Positions 53,413 through 63,632 of a stretch of 64,000 nucleotides of DNA are shown here, in pieces; positions within the stretch are counted from its first letter, which is position 1; each line of letters begins with the position of its first letter. The stretch comes from Alphaproteobacteria bacterium. GTDB lineage: Bacteria > Pseudomonadota > Alphaproteobacteria > Rhodobacterales > Rhodobacteraceae. The stretch is from positions 62,001 through 126,000 of the forward strand of contig JAUHXK010000006.1 of the NCBI GenBank assembly GCA_030427405.1, given 5' to 3'. The notes under the pieces were generated by a model. It saw only the letters and a list, made by a program, of their open reading frames with translations, had not been told where the DNA came from and did no database searches. Made by a program: the position numbers and the translations under genes.

Positions 53413-55499
53413 GTCGCTGGCTCCAGGTCAGGGCGGGCCAGGCCGCGGTTGCGCGACGTTGTTTCGTCGTCGCGGTCGATTGCTGGCGCCTGGCGCACCT
53501 GCTCAAGCCAGGCTTCGTGTGCCTTGCGCACCTCTTCGGCGGGGATGGTCAGTTCGGTGCTGCTGTCGAAGCTCCAGAATATGATCGCCAGAATGATCAG
53601 GACGCTGGCAAGGATGGCCAGCCACCAGATCCACCAGACCAGCGCGAACATCCAGACCCCGCTGAGGACGCACAGGATGAACCCGATGCCCGTATTGCGG
53701 GGAATGTCTATGTCCTCATAGGCGGCAGGGCTGGGATAGGCGGCCCCGCCTTCCTTTGCCGCGGCAAACTCATCCCGGTCCGAAACGCGCGGAATGATCG
53801 CGAAATTATACGCAGGCGGCGGCGCCGGGATCGACCATTCCAGCGTTCTTCCGTCCCACGGGTCGCCTGCGGGGACGCGCGTCCGGTCCCTGTCCCGGAT
53901 CGAGACCCACAATTGCACCAGGACCGACAAGAGCGCCCCCAGAACCACCAGCGCACCGATCAGTGCGACAATCATATAGGGGTGAAAATCGGGATCTTCC
54001 CAGCTGAACGACCGGCGCGGCATGCCCAGCAGACCGACGAAATAGAGGGGCAGGAATGTCAGCATGAAACCCAAGGTCCACAGCGCCACGCTGACCCGGC
54101 CCCAGCCTTCGTTGAGCCGAAATCCAAAGGCCTTGGGAAACCAGTAATTATATGCGGCCAGCAATCCGAACAGCACGCCGGGCAACAGGACATTGTGGAA
54201 ATGCGCCACCAGGAACAGCGTGTTGTGAACCTGATAATCCACCGTCGGATTGGCCAGGATCACCCCGCTTAGCCCGCCGATGACAAACAGCATCAAAAAG
54301 GCCAACCCGTACAGCATCGGCACCGAGAACCGGATGCGCCCCCGCCAAAGCGTCGCCATCCAGTCATAGACCTTTACCCCCGTCGGGATCGCAATCAGCA
54401 TCGTTGCGATGCCGAAAACCGCGTTGATCAGGGCGCTTTGGCCCATAGTAAAGAAATGGTGCAGCCAGACCGTAAAGGACAGGATGGCAATCGACATCGT
54501 CGCGATCACCAGCGAGTTGTAGCCGTAGAGGCGCTTGGCGGAAAAGGTCGCGAAGACCTCGGAATAGATGCCATAGGCCGGCAGGACCAGCAAATAGACC
54601 TCGGGGTGGCCGAATAGCCAGAACAGGTTGGCATAATTCATCATGTTGCCGCCCAGGTCATTGGTGAAAAAGTGGAAATCCAGATAGCGATCGGCGGCCA
54701 GCAACAAGGCCGCAACCCCCAGGGGCGGCATCGCAAACACGATCAGGATCGAACTGCAGATGATCGTCCAGCAATACATGGGCAACCGCATGAACGTCAT
54801 GCCCGGCGCCCGCAGCTTATAGATCGTGACCGCAAAATTGATGCCGGTCAGCGTGGTGCCGATGCCCGACACCACGATGGCCCAGATCCAGTAATCAGGC
54901 CCCACACCGGGGTTGAACGCAGCACCCGTATAGGGCGGATAGGCGGTCCAGCCGCCGGTCGAGAACTCGCCCACGACCAGCGACACCATCAGCATCATGC
55001 CAGCGGACACCGTCAACCCCAGGCTGATCTGGTTCATGACGGGAAACGCTACATCACGCGCGCCGATCATCAGCGGCACGACGTAATTGGCGATACCAAA
55101 GACAAAGGGGACGGCCACGAAGAAGATCATGATCGTACCATGCGTGCTGAACAGCTCGGCAAAATGTTCGGCGGCCAGGAAACCGTCGCCCGGCCCCGCG
55201 GCCTGTTGCGCGCGCATGACGACACCTTCCAGCACGCCACGCGCCAGCATCACCACGGCAAAAACGACGTACATGATACCGATTTTCTTGTGATCCGCGC
55301 TGGTCAGCCAGTCGCGCCACAGCGGCCCCCACAGGCGAAACCAGCTTAGCAGCGCCACAACGACCACGACGCCGACAACGACCACCGCTGCCGCGGCATT
55401 GGCGACGATCTCATTTGTGCCCGGATGCCGGATCAACGCGGCGACCGGGAAAGAATCCCAGGTCAGGCGGCCAAAGAAACCTTGGTCCTGGGTGATCAT
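53409..55499 (-). CDS. cyoB: Cytochrome bo3 quinol oxidase subunit I
   Basis: A 696-residue catalytic subunit with about 15 membrane segments. Heme and copper ligands are visible: STHGTIMIFF (low-spin heme His), GHPEVYLLVLPAYGIYSEV (Cu-B His and the cross-linked Tyr), WLHHFFTMG (Cu-B His pair) and LVAHFHNVLLPG (both hemes). The enzyme takes electrons from quinol to reduce O2 and pumps protons. The C-terminal extension past the last membrane segment is typical of CyoB. It overlaps cyoA and cyoC by 4 bp. A heme O synthase (cyoE) is not in the window. Confidence 0.95.
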   Translation of the reverse strand: MITQDQGFFGRLTWDSFPVAALIRHPGTNEIVANAAAAVVVVGVVVVVALLSWFRLWGPLWRDWLTSADHKKIGIMYVVFAVVMLARGVLEGVVMRAQQAAGPGDGFLAAEHFAELFSTHGTIMIFFVAVPFVFGIANYVVPLMIGARDVAFPVMNQISLGLTVSAGMMLMVSLVVGEFSTGGWTAYPPYTGAAFNPGVGPDYWIWAIVVSGIGTTLTGINFAVTIYKLRAPGMTFMRLPMYCWTIICSSILIVFAMPPLGVAALLLAADRYLDFHFFTNDLGGNMMNYANLFWLFGHPEVYLLVLPAYGIYSEVFATFSAKRLYGYNSLVIATMSIAILSFTVWLHHFFTMGQSALINAVFGIATMLIAIPTGVKVYDWMATLWRGRIRFSVPMLYGLAFLMLFVIGGLSGVILANPTVDYQVHNTLFLVAHFHNVLLPGVLFGLLAAYNYWFPKAFGFRLNEGWGRVSVALWTLGFMLTFLPLYFVGLLGMPRRSFSWEDPDFHPYMIVALIGALVVLGALLSVLVQLWVSIRDRDRTRVPAGDPWDGRTLEWSIPAPPPAYNFAIIPRVSDRDEFAAAKEGGAAYPSPAAYEDIDIPRNTGIGFILCVLSGVWMFALVWWIWWLAILASVLIILAIIFWSFDSSTELTIPAEEVRKAHEAWLEQVRQAPAIDRDDETTSRNRGLARPDLEPAT

Positions 55500-56473
55500 T
55501 CGCCTGCCTCCTGTCCGGTTGGCGTTTTGCCGAAATCCGCCGTGCCGGGCTGATCGTGAACGGCCAGAGCGGTGCCCCTGTGGTACCGGCCAAGGATCGT
55601 GTGAAACAGGTCGCCGTCATCCAGCCTGAAATACAGGGCATTGTCCGGCATCTTCTCTGTCCCCAAGGCGGCCTGAACCTCGGTCCGGTCGGTCCGCATG
55701 GCAAGGGTCCGATATGTGTCGCCGTCCAGAAGGATACCATTTGCCCGCACGGTTTCGACCCAACCGTTGAAATCGTCCTGCGTCATGGCTCGGGTTTCGA
55801 ATTTCTGCCCGGTAAATCCGCGCCCGTTATATTGCGTGTTCTCACCCTGCATCACGCCCGGAGTGTCGGCCACGAGGTGCAATTGCGTCGTCATGCCCGG
55901 CATCGCATAAATCTGGCCCGCCAGCGCCGGGATCATAAAAGACTGCATAACCGTGTCGGTGGTCAGCGTCAGGGCAACCTGCCGTCCGGTGGGCATGCCC
56001 ATTTCACCGACACTGGCTATCCCCAGTTCGGGGTAGATGAACAGCCATTTCCAGTCCAGCCCAACAACCTGCACCTGAACGGCAGGTCCCTCTCCAAACG
56101 GCGCGGCATAGGGATCAAGCCTATGCGTGGCCTTCCACAGATAAATCGACAGGACCACCACAATCGCGACCGGCACGCCCCACATGAGAAATTCCAACCC
56201 GGCTGAAAAATCCCAGTTCGGCGCATATGTGGCGGCACTGTTCCTGCGGCGGCGATACCGCCACGCAATCAGCGGTACCAGCACAAGAACAGGGATAACG
56301 GCGATCAGGATCAGCCAGGTGGCCCGCAACATATGGGTTTTCTGTACAGCCGCGATCGGGCCCTGCGGGTCCATAAAGCTGTCGCTGGCACCCATAACCG
56401 GGCCTGACACGGCCAGCGCCACAAGCGCAGCCAGCATCGGCACTGACCAATTGGACCTCTGGGTTCTTGCCAA
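55496..56473 (-). CDS. cyoA: Cytochrome bo3 quinol oxidase subunit II
   Basis: About 325 residues from a TTG at 56473, which has GAAGGA 9 bases upstream and gives a basic N-terminus before a hydrophobic signal; TTG 56509 and GTG 56443 are other possible starts. After the signal come two membrane segments (ATWLILIAVIPVLVLVPLIA, LEFLMWGVPVAIVVVLSIYL) and a periplasmic cupredoxin domain. The CuA cysteines are absent, and the IPALAGQIYAMPGMTTQLHL block is the quinol-oxidase form. It is the first gene of cyoABCD. Confidence 0.9.
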   Translation of the reverse strand: MARTQRSNWSVPMLAALVALAVSGPVMGASDSFMDPQGPIAAVQKTHMLRATWLILIAVIPVLVLVPLIAWRYRRRRNSAATYAPNWDFSAGLEFLMWGVPVAIVVVLSIYLWKATHRLDPYAAPFGEGPAVQVQVVGLDWKWLFIYPELGIASVGEMGMPTGRQVALTLTTDTVMQSFMIPALAGQIYAMPGMTTQLHLVADTPGVMQGENTQYNGRGFTGQKFETRAMTQDDFNGWVETVRANGILLDGDTYRTLAMRTDRTEVQAALGTEKMPDNALYFRLDDGDLFHTILGRYHRGTALAVHDQPGTADFGKTPTGQEAGE

Positions 56474-56600
56474 GGTTAACAATCCTTCGATGCCATCTGT
56501 TGCACCCAACTATCAGCAGTGCCTGAAAAACCTCAAGGCTTTTCCCACCCGTCCGCCAGACCCTGTTGACTTGGCCGCGCGGGCGCGTGACTTTGCAGCG

Positions 56601-57836
56601 ATGCGTATGATCCTGATCACCCTTGGCCTGATCTTGATGGCCAGCGCCGCACCCGCGCAAAGCCGGGCAGATGTGGAACAGCAATTCCAGGACTGGCTGA
56701 CCCGCACGATCTGGCCGCAAGCCCGCGCCAAGGGCGTTTCGCGCGTGACCTTTGACAAGGCCTTTGCCGGGGTTTCTCTGAACTGGGACCTGCCGGATCT
56801 TGTCCCGCCCGGAAGCACAGCCAAAACACCCCGGAAACAACGCCAGGCCGAATTCGGTGCGCCGGGGCGGTATTTCAACGCAGGCTCTGTGCAAGGTGCA
56901 ACATCTGTTGGCCGCAAGATGGCCAGCAAGCACGCCAAAACCCTGGCACGGGTCGAAACGGATACCGGAGTGCCTGGCCGCATTATACTTGCCATCTGGG
57001 GCCGCGAAAGCGGCTACGGGCAGGTGCCGATCCGCCATGATGCACTCGAAGTATTGGCAACCAAGGGGTTCATGAGCACACGCGCCGCGTATTTCCAGGC
57101 CGAGCTGATCGCAGCGCTGGAAATAGCCGAGGCCGGCCACCTTGGCGGCCGCTCCATGAAAAGCAGCTGGGCCGGGGCCCTGGGCCAACCGCAATTCATG
57201 CCCACAAGCTTTTTGTCCTTTGCCGCGGATGGCGACCACGATGGCCGGGCGGATATCTGGAATTCCCAAGATGACACGATTGCCTCGATCGGGAACTACC
57301 TGGCCCGGCATGGCTGGGTCGCGGGGCGTGACTGGGGGTTCGAAGTGCGGGTTCCGGCCAGTGTCTCTTGCGCGTTGGAAGGCCCCGACCAGGGCCGCCC
57401 GATCCGCGAATGGGCCGAAATGGGCCTTGCCCGCGTGTCCGGCAAACCTTTTCCTGCACATGAACGCGACGGCCAGGGGTTTTTAATGATGCCCGCCGGG
57501 CGGAACGGGCCCGCTTTCGTGGTGACGCCCAATTTCTATGTCCTCAAGGAATACAACAAAAGCGACCTCTACGCCCTGTTCGTGGGTCATGTCGGCGACC
57601 GGATTCAGTATGGCGTCGGCGATTTTGCCGGGCGCTGGGGCAAGGTCGGCGGACTGTACAGGTCGGATATCGCCGCGATGCAACGCGCGCTGGAACAGCA
57701 AGGGCATGACGTCGGCGGGGCCGATGGGCTGCCCGGCTTCAAGACCCGCCGCTCGATCGGGCGCTGGCAGGAAGCCACCGGCCAGCCGGCAACCTGTTTT
57801 CCCGAGGCGGCCATGAAAGCCCATCTGGTGCCTTGA
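56601..57836 (+). CDS. MltB-family lytic murein transglycosylase with peptidoglycan-binding domain
   Basis: A 411-residue protein, from the ATG at 56601 (56607 also possible); a longer frame from 56184 overlaps cyoA and is not conserved. The signal (LITLGLILMASAAPAQS) is followed by the MltB catalytic domain with the Glu in IWGRESGYGQV (about E135), KSSWAGALGQPQFMPTSFL and the later DDTIASIGNYLARHGWV. Residues about 345-411 look like a peptidoglycan-binding repeat (RALEQQGHDVGGADGLPGFK). It cleaves glycan strands with 1,6-anhydro ends during wall turnover. It is divergent from cyoA. Confidence 0.88.
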   Translation: MRMILITLGLILMASAAPAQSRADVEQQFQDWLTRTIWPQARAKGVSRVTFDKAFAGVSLNWDLPDLVPPGSTAKTPRKQRQAEFGAPGRYFNAGSVQGATSVGRKMASKHAKTLARVETDTGVPGRIILAIWGRESGYGQVPIRHDALEVLATKGFMSTRAAYFQAELIAALEIAEAGHLGGRSMKSSWAGALGQPQFMPTSFLSFAADGDHDGRADIWNSQDDTIASIGNYLARHGWVAGRDWGFEVRVPASVSCALEGPDQGRPIREWAEMGLARVSGKPFPAHERDGQGFLMMPAGRNGPAFVVTPNFYVLKEYNKSDLYALFVGHVGDRIQYGVGDFAGRWGKVGGLYRSDIAAMQRALEQQGHDVGGADGLPGFKTRRSIGRWQEATGQPATCFPEAAMKAHLVP

Positions 57837-58231
57837 CGAAACAGCCGCTTTCAGGGGCGATTCGGGCCGCGACGCGCGATCCGCCGCGAGCACCGTGCGC
57901 CTGCAGCATAGTAAAATTGTTACAGTGCAGCGGCCGGTCCTAACAAAATTTCGGTGACGTCGCGGCGCAAGGATCGAATCTACCTTTGGTTGCTAAAATG
58001 ACAACCAAGCCTTTAACCGTGGACAAAATAGTGCCACCCTCGCTGCCAGTGAAAGACACCTTTCGCGACCACTTCACCGAATGCACTCTAAAAGGCTGCT
58101 CTGCAGTGTTCCGTCCAGATGGCAATTCCAGTCCCTGACCTCGCCGGTTTCCGGCAGGAATACGGGCGCGTTGCCTTTGTGGTCTGACCCTTTCGATGTG
58201 CAATTTTGGTGCAAAAAATGGGAGTAGAAAA
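57837..58231. promoter_or_regulatory. 395-bp region upstream of oppA with inverted repeats
   Basis: No gene that I can support lies here. Two inverted repeats are visible: TTGTTA / TAACAA at 57917-57946, and TTGGTTG / CAACCAA at 57986-58008 with a 9-base AT-rich loop. They may be operators of the opp operon or part of the mltB 3' end. GGGAGTAGAAAA at 58220-58231 is the oppA ribosome site. The region between about 58020 and 58200 is unexplained. Confidence 0.4.
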
Positions 58232-59860
58232 ATGAACACATATATTCGCTATACACTGGCGGGGCTGTTGTCCTCGACCATCATCACCGGCGCAGCCTTC
58301 GCCGCCGGAACACATCCCGAAACCGGCGAGGCGCTGGCGGATGACCAGACCTTCACCTATCGCATCCTGGACGAACACAGCTCGGTCGACCCGCAGGTGG
58401 TCGAAGATGTTTCCGGCGCAGAAATCGTGCGCGACCTGTTCGAAGGCCTGATGAACCAGGACGAAGACGGCAACCTGGTTCCCGGTGTCGCAACCGGCTA
58501 TACGACCAATGACGCCAAGAATGTCTATACATTTACACTGCGCGATGACGCCAAATGGTCCAACGGTGACCCGGTGACCGCAGGCGATTTCGTCTTTGCC
58601 TGGAAACGCGCAGTCGATCCCGAACTGTCCTCGCCCTATGCCTGGTTCATGGAGCTGATGTCGATCGAGAACGCCGCCGAAATCATTGCCGGCAACGCAT
58701 CGGTTGACGATCTTGGTGTCAAGGCCATCGACGACAAGACACTTGAGGTCACGCTCAGCGCGCCGCTGCCCTATTTTCCGCAGATGACCACCCATTCGAC
58801 AACCTTCCCTGCCCCGCAGAAAGTGATCGAAGAATTTGGCGATGCCTGGACCAAGCCTGAGAACATCGTATCAAACGGTGCCTATGTCCTGACCGAGCAT
58901 CTGCCGCAGGAACGTTCGGTCCGCGAACGCAACGAAATGTACTGGGACAACGAGAGCACCATCATCGACAAGGTCGTGGCGCTGGTCATCAACGATGAGA
59001 ACGTCGCCCTGACCCGCTATCTGGCCGGCGAGCTCGACCGGACCGAAGTACCTGCAGGGCAGTACCCGCGCCTTAAGGAAGAACACCCCGACGAGGCGAT
59101 CAGCTTCCCGCGGCTGTGCAACTATTACTATACGTTCAACCTGTCCGACGGCGGCCCCGAGGCGTTCAAGGACCCGAATGTCCGTCAGGCCCTGTCGCTG
59201 GCGGTTGACCGGGCGATCATCACCGAAAAGGTGATGGCAGGCGGCCAGCCCGAAGCCTATACCTTTGCCCCCGAAGCAACCGCTGGCTTTACTGTTCCGG
59301 ATGTCGAAATGGCGTCGATGAGCCAGGCCGAGCGGGACGAATTGGCCAAGGAGCTGTTGGCCGAGGCCGGTTTTGGTCCCGACAATCCGCTGAGCTTTGA
59401 AATGGTTTACAACACATCGGAAAACCACAAGAAAGTTGCCGTGGCGCTGAGCCAGATGTGGAAACAGAAACTGGGCGTGCAGGCCGAACTGGCCAACATG
59501 GAATGGAAAGTGTTCCTGGAAGAGCGCGGCAACCAGAACTTTGACCTGGCCCGTGGCGCATGGTGCGGCGACTATAACGAAGCCTCAACCTTCCTGGACC
59601 TGCTGCAATCGGACTCGGGCTATAACGACGGCAAATTCGCCAACCCCCGCGTCGACGAATTGCTGGCCGAAGCCAAAACATCGGATGATCCCGCCCCGCT
59701 TTATACCGAGGTCGAGCGTATCATCGCGCAGGAAACACCTGTGATCCCGATCTATCACTATGCCGGTGTCTACATGATGGACAGCGATGTCGGGAACTGG
59801 CCAGTGAACAATGTCGAGCAAAACTGGTACTCGAAGAACCTGTACAAGCTTGCCGAATAA
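58232..59860 (+). CDS. oppA: Oligopeptide ABC transporter substrate-binding protein
   Basis: A 542-residue periplasmic solute-binding protein of family 5. The signal (LAGLLSSTIITGAAFAAG) is followed by the family opening FTYRILDEHSSVDPQ, the block VRDLFEGLMNQDEDGNLVPG and FTLRDDAKWSNGDPVTAGDF. Length and motifs are like OppA, with the WKQKLGVQAELANMEWKVFL region near the C-terminal third. It binds oligopeptides for OppBCDF. GGGAGTAG precedes the ATG. A strong stem-loop follows before oppB, so it is likely made in excess. Confidence 0.92.
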   Translation: MNTYIRYTLAGLLSSTIITGAAFAAGTHPETGEALADDQTFTYRILDEHSSVDPQVVEDVSGAEIVRDLFEGLMNQDEDGNLVPGVATGYTTNDAKNVYTFTLRDDAKWSNGDPVTAGDFVFAWKRAVDPELSSPYAWFMELMSIENAAEIIAGNASVDDLGVKAIDDKTLEVTLSAPLPYFPQMTTHSTTFPAPQKVIEEFGDAWTKPENIVSNGAYVLTEHLPQERSVRERNEMYWDNESTIIDKVVALVINDENVALTRYLAGELDRTEVPAGQYPRLKEEHPDEAISFPRLCNYYYTFNLSDGGPEAFKDPNVRQALSLAVDRAIITEKVMAGGQPEAYTFAPEATAGFTVPDVEMASMSQAERDELAKELLAEAGFGPDNPLSFEMVYNTSENHKKVAVALSQMWKQKLGVQAELANMEWKVFLEERGNQNFDLARGAWCGDYNEASTFLDLLQSDSGYNDGKFANPRVDELLAEAKTSDDPAPLYTEVERIIAQETPVIPIYHYAGVYMMDSDVGNWPVNNVEQNWYSKNLYKLAE

Positions 59861-59875
59861 TCCACTTTGACACGC

Positions 59876-59904
59876 GCCCGCCCCAAGACCGTCTTGGGGC
59901 GGGC
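59876..59904 (+). terminator. Attenuator stem-loop between oppA and oppB
   Basis: A 13-bp perfect stem (GCCCGCCCCAAGA / TCTTGGGGCGGGC) with a 3-base CCG loop lies 15 bases after the oppA stop. It lacks a T-run, so it should partly terminate or stabilise the oppA message, raising binding-protein level over the permease genes. Confidence 0.65.
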
Positions 59905-59925
59905 CAATAGACATGGGGGCATGTA

Positions 59926-60849
59926 ATGCTTGCCTACAGTTTGCGGCGTTTGCTGGCCGCCATTCCGACGATCCTGTTGTTGATTATCGCCTGCTTCTTT
60001 CTGATGCATTTTGCGCCCGGCGGGCCATTCACCTCGGAACGGCCCCTGCCGCCGCAGGTTCTGGCCAATATCGAGGCGCGGTACGGCCTGGACCAACCGC
60101 TGTGGAAACAGCTTTGGGACTACCTGTACAATATCGTGGTGCATTTTGATTTCGGACCGTCCTTCAAGTTCAAGGACCGCGACGTCAATGACATCATCGC
60201 GCAAGGTTTCCCGATCTCGCTGACCTATGGCTCTTTGTCGTTCCTGTTCGCGACGGCTGTCGGTGTCAGCCTGGGGATCGCCGCAGCAATCCGCCACAAT
60301 ACCTGGATCGACTATTTCGCCGTCGGCCTGGGGATCGCCGCGCAGGCGCTGCCCAACTTCATCATGGGCCCGATCCTGATCCTGACCTTTACCCTGTGGC
60401 TGGGTTGGTTGCCGGGCGGCGGCTGGAACGGGGGCCAGTGGCAATACCTGGTCATGCCGGTAATCGCGCTTGCCACCTCGTATATGGGTTCCATCGCGCG
60501 GATCACCCGGTCATCCATGCTTGAGGTTCTGAACTCGAACTTCATCCGCACTGCACGCGCCAAAGGTCTGCCGACCAGAACCGTGATCTGGCGCCATGCG
60601 CTAAAGCCCACATTGCTGCCCGTTGTGTCCTATCTGGGTCCGGTTTTTGTCTACGTGCTGACCGGCTCGGTCTTTGTGGACATCTATTTTTCGACCGGCG
60701 GCCTGGGTCAGGCCTATGTCGGGTCGGCCCTATCCCGAGACTATGCGGTGCTGCTGGGGGTCACGATCCTTTATGGTGTGCTGACCGTTCTGGTGAACCT
60801 GCTGACCGACCTGGCCTATGCCTGGTTCGATCCGAAAATCCGATACTGA
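59926..60849 (+). CDS. oppB: Oligopeptide ABC transporter permease
   Basis: A 307-residue inner-membrane permease of the DppB/OppB type, with six hydrophobic segments. The opening SLRRLLAAIPTILLLIIACF and the N-terminal block FAPGGPFTSERPLPPQ are typical. The EAA-loop region ARAKGLPTRTVIWRHALKP is present near residue 205. Its stop is 11 bases before oppC. It forms the channel with OppC. Confidence 0.92.
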   Translation: MLAYSLRRLLAAIPTILLLIIACFFLMHFAPGGPFTSERPLPPQVLANIEARYGLDQPLWKQLWDYLYNIVVHFDFGPSFKFKDRDVNDIIAQGFPISLTYGSLSFLFATAVGVSLGIAAAIRHNTWIDYFAVGLGIAAQALPNFIMGPILILTFTLWLGWLPGGGWNGGQWQYLVMPVIALATSYMGSIARITRSSMLEVLNSNFIRTARAKGLPTRTVIWRHALKPTLLPVVSYLGPVFVYVLTGSVFVDIYFSTGGLGQAYVGSALSRDYAVLLGVTILYGVLTVLVNLLTDLAYAWFDPKIRY

Positions 60850-60860
60850 GGGGCAGGCCA

Positions 60861-61790
60861 ATGCTTGGAAAATCACAAAAAGCCGCCCATCTGGCCGAGG
60901 ACATCACCGATTTCACGGTCATTCAGGGGCGATCACTGTGGCAGGACGCGCGTATGCGTTTTGTCCGCAACAAGGCCGCGATGGCCAGCGTCTTTATCTT
61001 GGCGCTGATCGTTCTGTTCACCATCATCGGTCCGTATTTCGCGGCCTGGAGCAACGAAGAGATTGATTGGAACGTCATGGGCGACGTGCGCGGAATGGGT
61101 ATGCCCTCGGTGGAAAGCGGGCACTATTTCGGCGTCGACGATCTGGGGCGCGACCTTTACAGCCGGGTTATACAGGCGACGACGACCTCGTTGTTGGTAG
61201 GCCTGATCGGGGCCGCAACGGCGCTGATCGTCGGCACCTGCTATGGCATCGCTGCCGGTTATATCGGCGGGCGCACCGACAGCGTCATGATGCGCTTTGT
61301 CGATATCCTGCTCGCGATTCCGGCAACGCTGGTGATCATTCTGCTGCTGGTCGTGGCTGGGCGGTCCTTCTTCATGCTGTTCATCGCGCTTGGTGCGGTG
61401 GGTTGGCTGACCATGGCCCGGATCGTCCGGGGGCAGACCCTGACACTGAAAAACCGCGAGTTCATCGAGGCCGCGCGCGCCGCGGGTGTCAGTGAGTTTA
61501 CCATCATGTACCGCCACATCCTGCCCAACCTGCTGGGCGTGGTCATCGTCTATGCCTCGCTTCTGGTGCCCGAGATGATCCTGACTGAAAGCTTCATCTC
61601 GTTCCTTGGCCTTGGGATATCGGAACCCTACACCTCGCTTGGTCGGCTGATCGCCGAAGGGGCCGGCACCATGAGCTATGGCACCCTGTGGCAACTGATG
61701 TTCCCGCTGTCATTCTATGTCACCATCATCATCACGATGTTCTTCATCGGCGATGGTTTGCGTGACGCCCTGGACCCGAAGGATCGCTGA
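60861..61790 (+). CDS. oppC: Oligopeptide ABC transporter permease
   Basis: A 309-residue permease of the DppC/OppC type. The N-terminal segment ([18 protein letters not shown]) is followed by [20 protein letters not shown], the typical OppC block, and the EAA loop [19 protein letters not shown]. It pairs with OppB. The next gene begins one base after its stop. Confidence 0.92.
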   Translation: MLGKSQKAAHLAEDITDFTVIQGRSLWQDARMRFVRNKAAMASVFILALIVLFTIIGPYFAAWSNEEIDWNVMGDVRGMGMPSVESGHYFGVDDLGRDLYSRVIQATTTSLLVGLIGAATALIVGTCYGIAAGYIGGRTDSVMMRFVDILLAIPATLVIILLLVVAGRSFFMLFIALGAVGWLTMARIVRGQTLTLKNREFIEAARAAGVSEFTIMYRHILPNLLGVVIVYASLLVPEMILTESFISFLGLGISEPYTSLGRLIAEGAGTMSYGTLWQLMFPLSFYVTIIITMFFIGDGLRDALDPKDR

Positions 61791-61791
61791 T

Positions 61792-63597
61792 ATGAGTTTG
61801 TTCTCCGTCAAGGACCTGAGCGTCCAGTTCGACACCCCCGATGGCGTGGTCGAGGCCGTCAAGGGCATCAGTTTCGACATCAATCCCGGCGAATGCCTAG
61901 GTATCGTGGGCGAAAGCGGGTCAGGCAAAAGCCAGACCTTCATGGCCGCCATGGGCTTGCTGCCATCGGCGGGTCGCGCGTCTGGTTCGGCCATGCTGAA
62001 CGGCAGGGAAATCCTGAACCTGCCTGTCGGCAAGCTGAACAAGATCCGCGGCTCGGATGTGGGCATGATCTTTCAGGACCCGCTGACCGCCCTGACCCCG
62101 CATTTGCGGATCGGGCAACAGATGCGCGAAGTGCTGCAGGTTCACGAAGGGTTGCAGGGTACGGCCGCACGGGCGCGATGCCTGGACTGGCTGAACCGTG
62201 TGCGCATCCCCGAGGCTGCGCGTCGTCTGGATCAGTATCCGCACGAACTATCGGGCGGAATGCGCCAACGGGTGATGATCGCAATGTCGATGCTGTGCAA
62301 CCCCAAGCTGCTGATTGCCGACGAACCTACGACCGCGCTGGACGTAACCGTTCAGGCCGACATCCTGGACCTGATGGTGACCCTGCAACAGGACGAAGGC
62401 ACGGCAATTGCGCTGATCACCCATGACATGGGCGTCGTCGCCCGCATGTGCGACCGCATTCAGGTCATGCGCAAAGGCGCCTTCGTCGAAGCCGGTGACA
62501 CGCGCGAGATCTTCCGCTCGCCCCAGCACGACTATACCCGGACGCTGCTGGATGCGATGCCGCGAATTGATGCGGGCGACGCGCCAAAACCCGTGGATGC
62601 GGTCGACGAACCGCTGCTGAAGGTCGAAGACGTCAAGGTTCAGTTCCCCATCCATGTGCCGGGCGGGTTGTTCGGGCGCACGGTTCCGCTGCGGGCCGTG
62701 GATGGCGTCAGCTTTGACATCCGCAAGGGCGAAACGCTGGGCGTCGTGGGCGAATCCGGGTGCGGCAAGTCCACATTGGCCCGTGCCGTCCTGCAACTGA
62801 TCGAACCCAGCGCGGGTAATGTCAGCTGGCTGGGCAACCCGATTGTCGGGCTGAAACGGGCCGAGCTGAACAAGTACCGCAAGGACTTGCAGATCGTGTT
62901 TCAGGACCCGTTGGCCAGCCTCGATCCACGCATGACCATCTCGACCTCGATCGCGGAACCGCTTAAGACCTACCGCCCCGACCTGACCGAGCGCGAACGC
63001 AAAGCACAGGTGACCCAGATGATGGAAAGGGTCGGCCTGGATGCCGCAATGATCAACCGTTACCCCCATGAATTGTCGGGCGGTCAAAACCAGCGCGTCG
63101 GGATTGCCCGTGCGATGATCAACAAACCACGGCTGATCATCTGCGACGAGGCGGTCTCGGCGCTGGACGTGTCCATTCAGGCGCAGATCGTGGAATTGCT
63201 GCGCGAGCTTCAGCAGGAATTCGGGCTGTCGATGATCTTCATCAGCCACGACCTGTCCGTCGTTCGCGCCGTCTCGAACCGGATCATGGTTCTGTACCTG
63301 GGCCGGATCGTCGAGCTGGGCGACGGCGAGGTGATCTGTTCCGAACCGGTTCATCCTTATACGCGGTCGCTGATCTCGGCCGTTCCGATTCCGGACCCCG
63401 ATGTCGAGCGCAACCGCCAGCGGCTGAAGCTGCCGGGCGAATTGCCTTCGCCCATGGACCCGAAGGCGGCATTGCGGTTCCTGCCCAGCCGGCTGGCAGC
63501 CGGGCAGGATGACTATGTACCGCAACTGGATCAGGTCGCGCCCGGCCATTTTGTCGCCGAACACGACCCGCTGGAAGAGATTCTGAATCGCTCCTGA
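61792..63597 (+). CDS. oppDF: Oligopeptide ABC transporter fused ATPase (OppD-OppF)
   Basis: A 601-residue protein with two tandem ATPase domains, which are separate OppD and OppF in E. coli. The first has Walker [10 protein letters not shown] (about 40) and signature LSGGMRQR (about 153). The second has Walker [10 protein letters not shown] (about 320) and signature LSGGQNQR (about 429). Both keep Walker B ([11 protein letters not shown] and [11 protein letters not shown]) and the H-loop. The start at 61792 was chosen because it is one base after the oppC stop. It energises OppBC. Confidence 0.92.
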   Translation: MSLFSVKDLSVQFDTPDGVVEAVKGISFDINPGECLGIVGESGSGKSQTFMAAMGLLPSAGRASGSAMLNGREILNLPVGKLNKIRGSDVGMIFQDPLTALTPHLRIGQQMREVLQVHEGLQGTAARARCLDWLNRVRIPEAARRLDQYPHELSGGMRQRVMIAMSMLCNPKLLIADEPTTALDVTVQADILDLMVTLQQDEGTAIALITHDMGVVARMCDRIQVMRKGAFVEAGDTREIFRSPQHDYTRTLLDAMPRIDAGDAPKPVDAVDEPLLKVEDVKVQFPIHVPGGLFGRTVPLRAVDGVSFDIRKGETLGVVGESGCGKSTLARAVLQLIEPSAGNVSWLGNPIVGLKRAELNKYRKDLQIVFQDPLASLDPRMTISTSIAEPLKTYRPDLTERERKAQVTQMMERVGLDAAMINRYPHELSGGQNQRVGIARAMINKPRLIICDEAVSALDVSIQAQIVELLRELQQEFGLSMIFISHDLSVVRAVSNRIMVLYLGRIVELGDGEVICSEPVHPYTRSLISAVPIPDPDVERNRQRLKLPGELPSPMDPKAALRFLPSRLAAGQDDYVPQLDQVAPGHFVAEHDPLEEILNRS

Positions 63598-63603
63598 CCG
63601 GGT

Positions 63604-63632
63604 GCCCCCGACCGCAGTCGCGGGTCGGGGGC
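63604..63632 (+). terminator. Terminator after the opp operon
   Basis: A 10-bp perfect stem (GCCCCCGACC / GGTCGGGGGC) with a 9-base loop lies 7 bases after the oppDF stop. It is followed by CACTTTGCC, with only a short T-run. Confidence 0.6.

Noticed and set aside
57940..58239. Short minus-strand ORF upstream of oppA
   Set aside because: It has no ribosome site or domain and overlaps the opp promoter region.
62248..63564. 438-residue minus-strand ORF
   Set aside because: It is antisense to the fused Opp ATPase, whose motifs are clear on the plus strand.
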